Positions 58,466 through 64,000 of a DNA stretch of 64,000 nt are shown here, piece by piece. The stretch's first letter is position 1, and each line of letters starts with the position of its first letter. The stretch is taken from assembly GCF_000802425.1 (NCBI RefSeq), contig NZ_JRUD01000020.1, forward strand, positions 62,001 to 126,000. The letters are read 5' to 3'. The position numbers and the translations under genes are program-made. This stretch comes from Pseudomonas flexibilis. Its GTDB lineage: Bacteria; Pseudomonadota; Gammaproteobacteria; Pseudomonadales; Pseudomonadaceae. The notes beneath the pieces are model-generated. The model saw nothing but the letters and a program-made list of their open reading frames with translations. It made no database searches and was not told the DNA's origin.

Positions 58466-59908
58466 GTGACTCAGAAGCCCGACCAATGTCTTGGTGAGTG
58501 GATCGACCGCGAAGCTCTGGCCGAGGCCATGATTCCGCTGATCGGTCAGCTCTACCGCAACAACAATGTGGTGACCTCGATCTTCGGTCGCGGCCTGATC
58601 AACCGTTCGGTGATCGCCATTCTCAAGGCGCACCGCTTTGCCCGTCACCGCCTGAGCGGCGAAGACGAGCTGTCGGTGCATGACAGCTACACCATCCTCA
58701 AAACCATGAGCGAGATGAACCTGGGTGCGGCGTCGGTCGACCTGGGCAAGATGGTCGCCAAGTACAAGGCAGCCGGCGGCACCGACCTGGCCACCTTCGT
58801 GCGCGAAGAATTGGCCAGCCTGGCCAACAAGCGCGGCGAGAAGCGCGAAGGCACCGATGTGGTGCTGTACGGCTTCGGTCGTATCGGCCGCCTGCTGGCG
58901 CGCATCCTGATCGAGAAGACCGGTGGCGGCGACGGCCTGCGCCTGCGCGCCATCGTCGTGCGCAAGGGCGCCGAGAACGACCTGGCCAAGCGCGCCAGTC
59001 TGCTGCGTCGCGACTCGGTGCATGGTCCGTTCGACGGCACCATCGTCATCGACGAGGCAAACAACACCATCACCGCCAACGGCAACCTGATCCAGGTGAT
59101 CTATTCCAACGATCCGTCTTCGGTGGACTACACCCAGTACGGCATCAAGAACGCCCTGCTGGTGGACAACACCGGCAAGTGGCGTGACGCCGAAGGCCTG
59201 GGCCAGCACCTGAAGTGCCCGGGCGTGGATCGCGTGATCCTCACTGCCCCAGGCAAGGGTGCGCTGAAGAACATCGTGCATGGCATCAACCATGCCGAAA
59301 TCACCCCCGAAGACAAGATCGTCTCCGCGGCCTCCTGCACCACCAACGCCATCGTGCCGGTGCTCAAGGCCGTCTATGACAAGTTCGGCATCGTCCATGG
59401 CCATGTCGAGACCGTTCACTCGTACACCAACGACCAGAACCTGATCGACAACTTCCACAAGGGCAGCCGCCGTGGTCGCAGCGCTCCGCTGAACATGGTG
59501 ATCACCGAGACCGGCGCAGCCACCGCTGCCGCCAAGGCCCTGCCGGTGCTCAAGGGCAAGCTGACCGGCAACGCCATCCGCGTGCCCACGCCGAACGTTT
59601 CCATGGCCATTCTCAACCTGACCCTGGAAAAGGCCACCGACCGCGAGGAGATCAACGAGTACCTGCGCCAGATGGCCATGCACTCGGAGCTGCAGAAGCA
59701 GATCGACTTCGTGCAGTCCCAGGAAGTGGTGTCCACCGACTTCGTCGGTTCGCGCCATGCCGGCGTGGTCGACGCCGAAGCGACCATCTGCAACGAGAAC
59801 CGTGTCGTCCTGTACGTCTGGTACGACAACGAGTTCGGCTACAGCTGCCAGGTGGTGCGCGTGATGGAAGACATGGCTGGGGTCAACCCGCCGGCCTTCC
59901 CGCGCTAA
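58466..59908 (+). CDS. Glyceraldehyde-3-phosphate dehydrogenase-like protein with N-terminal extension
   Basis: 480 residues against about 330 for ordinary GAPDH. Residues about 1-125 are an unrelated helical extension (QCLGEWIDREALAEAMIPLIGQLYRNNNVVTSIFGRGL). The GAPDH core starts DVVLYGFGRIGRLLARIL, has the catalytic Cys in SAASCTTNAIVPVL and the C-terminal YVWYDNEFGYSCQVVRVM. The start is GTG at 58466. This long form is the P. aeruginosa PA3001-type enzyme and is often assigned to gluconeogenesis. A strong terminator follows. Confidence 0.9.
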   Translation: MTQKPDQCLGEWIDREALAEAMIPLIGQLYRNNNVVTSIFGRGLINRSVIAILKAHRFARHRLSGEDELSVHDSYTILKTMSEMNLGAASVDLGKMVAKYKAAGGTDLATFVREELASLANKRGEKREGTDVVLYGFGRIGRLLARILIEKTGGGDGLRLRAIVVRKGAENDLAKRASLLRRDSVHGPFDGTIVIDEANNTITANGNLIQVIYSNDPSSVDYTQYGIKNALLVDNTGKWRDAEGLGQHLKCPGVDRVILTAPGKGALKNIVHGINHAEITPEDKIVSAASCTTNAIVPVLKAVYDKFGIVHGHVETVHSYTNDQNLIDNFHKGSRRGRSAPLNMVITETGAATAAAKALPVLKGKLTGNAIRVPTPNVSMAILNLTLEKATDREEINEYLRQMAMHSELQKQIDFVQSQEVVSTDFVGSRHAGVVDAEATICNENRVVLYVWYDNEFGYSCQVVRVMEDMAGVNPPAFPR

Positions 59909-59930
59909 CCGCTTCGCGGGCGTCACAAGG

Positions 59931-59955
59931 ACGGGAGCTTCGGCTCCCGTTTTTC
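59931..59955 (+). terminator. Rho-independent terminator of the GAPDH-like gene
   Basis: acgggagc-ttcg-gctcccgt, an 8-bp stem with a UUCG tetraloop, followed by ttttt; 22 bases after the stop codon. Confidence 0.92.
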
Positions 59956-60119
59956 ATTTGCGGTCCGTTGCTGGGGCGTGCGCGCTCAGCTTCGCTCGGC
60001 CGAGGGGCTGCTTTCGCATGCGCCTGTGCGCTGCGGCAATATGCCCCCGTTCGACGGGTTGACTGTTTTGGATCAAGAAAATAGCGCCATCCCGGTGGCC
60101 ATTTTGTAGGGTGCGTCCT

Positions 60120-60125
60120 TATAAT
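60120..60125 (+). promoter_or_regulatory. Possible -10 element (TATAAT) of the nqr operon
   Basis: A perfect TATAAT lies 130 bases before nqrA in the 347-base gap 59909-60255; the -35 region is poor, so activation is likely. TTGACT at 60059-60064 is a second candidate -35 without a good -10. Otherwise the gap shows nothing beyond the terminator. Confidence 0.4.
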
Positions 60126-60141
60126 CGGCCGGATTTTTTAG

Positions 60142-61593
<1,452 letters not shown>

Positions 61594-61596
61594 GCC

Positions 61597-62808
61597 TTGG
61601 GTATTCGCGCATTCCTCGACAAGATCGAGCACAACTTCGAAAAAGGCGGCAAGTACGAGAAGTGGTACGCGCTCTACGAAGCGATCGACACCTTCTTCTA
61701 CCGCCCCGGCAGCGTGACCCGCACCACCGCTCACGTGCGTGACGGCATCGACCTCAAGCGCATGATGATCACGGTGTGGCTGTGCACCTTCCCGGCCATG
61801 TTCTTCGGCATGTGGAACGTCGGTTACCAGGCCAACCTGATCTTCGCCCAGAGCCCCGAGCTGCTGGCGGCGCAGGAAGGCTGGCGTTTTGCGCTGACCG
61901 GCATGCTGGCCGGGTTCGACCCGAACAGCCTGTGGGACAACTTCGTCCAGGGCGCTACCTACTTCCTGCCCATCTACGCGGTGACCTTCATCGTCGGCGG
62001 CTTCTGGGAAGTGCTGTTCGCCTCCATCCGCAAGCACGAGGTCAACGAAGGCTTCTTCGTCACCTCCGTGCTGTTCGCCTTGATCGTTCCGCCGAGCATT
62101 CCGCTCTGGCAGGTGGCGCTGGGCATCAGCTTCGGTGTGGTGATCGGCAAGGAAGTGTTCGGCGGTACCGGCAAGAACTTCCTCAACCCGGCGCTCGCCG
62201 GTCGTGCCTTCCTGTTCTTCGCCTACCCGGCGCAGATCTCCGGTGATGCGGTCTGGACCGCGGTCGACGGCTATGCCGGCGCCACCGCGCTGAGTCTCGG
62301 CGCCCAGGGTGGCATCGAGGCGATCACCGCCCAGGGCCTGACCTGGAGCGACGCCTTCTTCGGCTTCATGCACGGTTCGATCGGCGAGACCAGCACCCTG
62401 GCCATCCTGCTGGGCGGCGGTGTGCTGCTGCTGACCAAGATCGCATCCTGGCGCATCGTCGCCGGCGTGATGATCGGCATGATCGCGCTGAGCACCCTGT
62501 TCAATGCCCTCGGTTCGGACACCAATCCGCTGTTCGCCATGCCTTGGTACTGGCACCTGGTCACCGGTGGTTTCGCCTTCGCCATGATGTTCATGGCCAC
62601 CGACCCGGTGTCGGCGTCCATGACCAACACCGGCAAGTGGGTGTTCGGCATCCTTATCGGTCTGATGGTGGTGCTGATCCGCGTGGTCAACCCGGCCTTC
62701 CCCGAAGGCATGATGCTGGCGATCCTTTTCGCCAACCTGTGTGCACCGCTGATCGACCACTTTGTCGTTCAGGCCAACATCAAGCGGAGGCTGGCACGCA
62801 ATGTCTAA
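61597..62808 (+). CDS. nqrB: Na+-translocating NADH:quinone reductase subunit B
   Basis: A 403-residue membrane subunit with about 10 helices. [18 protein letters not shown] at the N-terminus, DGYAGATAL with the Thr that carries covalent FMN, and a C-terminal [22 protein letters not shown]. Riboflavin and Na+ path subunit. Start codon TTG at 61597 preceded by GGAGG at 8 bases, within 3 bases of the nqrA stop. It overlaps nqrC by 8 bases. Confidence 0.95.
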   Translation: MGIRAFLDKIEHNFEKGGKYEKWYALYEAIDTFFYRPGSVTRTTAHVRDGIDLKRMMITVWLCTFPAMFFGMWNVGYQANLIFAQSPELLAAQEGWRFALTGMLAGFDPNSLWDNFVQGATYFLPIYAVTFIVGGFWEVLFASIRKHEVNEGFFVTSVLFALIVPPSIPLWQVALGISFGVVIGKEVFGGTGKNFLNPALAGRAFLFFAYPAQISGDAVWTAVDGYAGATALSLGAQGGIEAITAQGLTWSDAFFGFMHGSIGETSTLAILLGGGVLLLTKIASWRIVAGVMIGMIALSTLFNALGSDTNPLFAMPWYWHLVTGGFAFAMMFMATDPVSASMTNTGKWVFGILIGLMVVLIRVVNPAFPEGMMLAILFANLCAPLIDHFVVQANIKRRLARNV

Positions 62809-63589
62809 TCAGAAAGAATCCACCGCTCGCACCCTGACGGTGGCCCTGCTGGTCTGCCTGGTCTGCTCGGTGTTCGTCGCCGGCGCCGCCGTGGCCCTGC
62901 GCCCGACCCAGGAAGCCAACCGCCAGCTCGACAAGCAGCGCAGCATCCTGTCCATCGCCGGTCTGGGCGAGGCGGGCATGAGTGCCCGTCAGGTGCGTGA
63001 CCTGTACGCGCAGCGCATCACCGCGCGGGTCGTCGATCTGGAAACCGGCACCTTCACCGACGAACTGGATCCGACCAGCTTCGACCCGCTGGCGGCCGCC
63101 AAGGATCCGCAACTGTCCAAGGCCCTGCCGGGCCAGCAGGACATCGCCTCGATCAAGCGCCGCGAGCGCTACACCACCGTGTACCTGGTGGAAAGCGAAG
63201 GTGAACTGCAGACCCTGGTGCTTCCGGTGCGTGGCTACGGCCTGTGGTCGACCCTGTACGGTTTCATCGCCGTGGAAGGCGACCTGAACACCGTGGCCGG
63301 TTTCGGCTTCTACCAGCACGGCGAAACCCCCGGCCTGGGCGGCGAAGTCGACAATCCCAAGTGGAAATCACTGTGGCTCGGCAAGTCGCTGTTCGACGAG
63401 AACGGCAACCTGGCCGTGCAGATCGTCAAGGGCAACGTCGACGCACAGAGCCCGAAGGCGATGCACCAGGTCGACGGCCTGGCCGGCGCCACCCTGACCA
63501 GCAACGGCGTGAACAACCTGCTGCATTTCTGGTTGGGTGAGAACGGCTTCGGTTCCTTTATTGCCAAACTTCGTGCAGGGGAGGCGTGA
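62801..63589 (+). CDS. nqrC: Na+-translocating NADH:quinone reductase subunit C
   Basis: 262 residues: one N-terminal TM helix (about 12-32), then a periplasmic domain with [39 protein letters not shown] and [12 protein letters not shown], where the Thr receives covalent FMN. It overlaps nqrB by 8 bases; nqrD starts 2 bases after its stop. Confidence 0.95.
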   Translation: MSNQKESTARTLTVALLVCLVCSVFVAGAAVALRPTQEANRQLDKQRSILSIAGLGEAGMSARQVRDLYAQRITARVVDLETGTFTDELDPTSFDPLAAAKDPQLSKALPGQQDIASIKRRERYTTVYLVESEGELQTLVLPVRGYGLWSTLYGFIAVEGDLNTVAGFGFYQHGETPGLGGEVDNPKWKSLWLGKSLFDENGNLAVQIVKGNVDAQSPKAMHQVDGLAGATLTSNGVNNLLHFWLGENGFGSFIAKLRAGEA

Positions 63590-63591
63590 GC

Positions 63592-64000
63592 ATGTCGCAA
63601 CCCACCATCAAGGAAGTCCTGTTCAATCCGGTCTTCGCCAACAACCCCATCGGCCTGCAGATCCTCGGCATCTGCTCGGCCCTGGCGGTTACCTCCAACC
63701 TCAAGACCGCGCTGGTGATGTCCATTGCGCTCACCCTGGTGACGGGTTTCTCCAACCTGTTCATCTCGATGATCCGCAGCCAGATCCCCAGCAGCATCCG
63801 CATGATCGTGCAGATGGTGATCATCGCCTCGCTGGTGATCGTGGTGGATCAGGTGCTCAAGGCGTACGCCTACTCGCTGTCCAAGCAGCTGTCGGTGTTC
63901 GTCGGCCTGATCATCACCAACTGCATCGTGATGGGTCGCGCCGAAGCGTTCGCCATGCAGAACCCGCCGCTGCTGTCGTTCTTCGACGGTATCGGCAACG
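63592..64000 (+). CDS. nqrD: Na+-translocating NADH:quinone reductase subunit D, 3' end cut by window
   Basis: An open frame from the ATG at 63592 to the window end, 136 codons without stop. [36 protein letters not shown] begins the NqrD family; several TM helices and [28 protein letters not shown] match, with the Cys of TNCI coordinating the intramembrane [2Fe-2S] centre with NqrE. The usual length is about 225 residues, so about 40% is missing. Confidence 0.95.
   Translation, partial: MSQPTIKEVLFNPVFANNPIGLQILGICSALAVTSNLKTALVMSIALTLVTGFSNLFISMIRSQIPSSIRMIVQMVIIASLVIVVDQVLKAYAYSLSKQLSVFVGLIITNCIVMGRAEAFAMQNPPLLSFFDGIGN

Noticed and set aside
59981-60119. A second promoter for nqr built on TTGACT at 60059-60064
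   Set aside because: No acceptable -10 at 16-18 bases; kept only as a remark in the TATAAT entry.

Overview
The window looks like a chromosomal segment of a Pseudomonas, probably outside the P. aeruginosa species itself. Most genes are G+C rich and match the P. aeruginosa core genome in product and local order: rluA-minEDC-lpxL, mutS-fdxA, cinA-recA-recX, slt-ABCF-usp-fadBA-topA-sulA-lexA-psrA-nagZ-mfd-nqr. I identified families by reading motifs, without database searches, so species-level identity is unresolved. I see no tRNA, rRNA, CRISPR array, transposase or prophage.

Layout. 1-8.2 kb: a SelW-like thioredoxin-fold protein (cut by the window edge), a YbdG-type mechanosensitive channel, an M23 peptidase, a BqsRS/CarSR-like two-component system with two PepSY proteins, an MFS transporter with a coupled 40-residue membrane microprotein, and RluA. 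8.4-13.3 kb: minE-minD-minC, an LpxL-type acyltransferase and a beta-CASP metallo-beta-lactamase-fold protein. 13.36-30.5 kb: a surface polysaccharide (O-antigen-like) cluster. It opens with an RfaH/NusG-paralogue gene followed by a leader holding one exact and one near-exact ops element. It continues with flippase, aldolase, cytidylyltransferase, HAD phosphatase, GT29-like transferase, GT2 and polymerase genes in A+T-rich DNA (about 14.1-21.7 kb), then with G+C-rich genes: epimerase, rhamnosyltransferase-like GT2, rmlBACD, galU, a ligase/polymerase-like membrane protein and a WcaJ-type initiating phosphotransferase.

30.6-37.5 kb: a META lipoprotein, a zinc-ribbon protein, fdxA, mutS, cinA/pncC, recA (with an SOS box) and recX. 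37.5-42.8 kb: Slt transglycosylase, an ABC-F ATPase, an uncharacterised protein and a universal stress protein. 42.8-54.8 kb: fadBA with a PsrA-like operator, DUF1653, topA, two small proteins, sulA-lexA with two SOS boxes, psrA with its own operator, an L,D-transpeptidase, nagZ and csiV. 54.8-64 kb: mfd, a long GAPDH-like dehydrogenase, and nqrABCD (nqrD cut by the window end).

Working together: recA, recX, lexA, sulA, mutS and mfd are DNA-damage functions. fadBA and psrA form a fatty-acid degradation module. The 13.4-30.5 kb genes should build an undecaprenyl-linked repeat unit (WcaJ, glycosyltransferases, dTDP-rhamnose from RmlBACD, Wzx, Wzy), with transcription extended by the locally encoded RfaH acting at ops. 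Its most unusual part is the aldolase-NeuA/KdsB-like-HAD-GT29 cassette. It suggests a CMP-activated ulosonic-type sugar made without NeuB or KdsA, from pyruvate by a DRE-TIM aldolase. Intergenic DNA holds several families of REP/REPIN-like hairpins.
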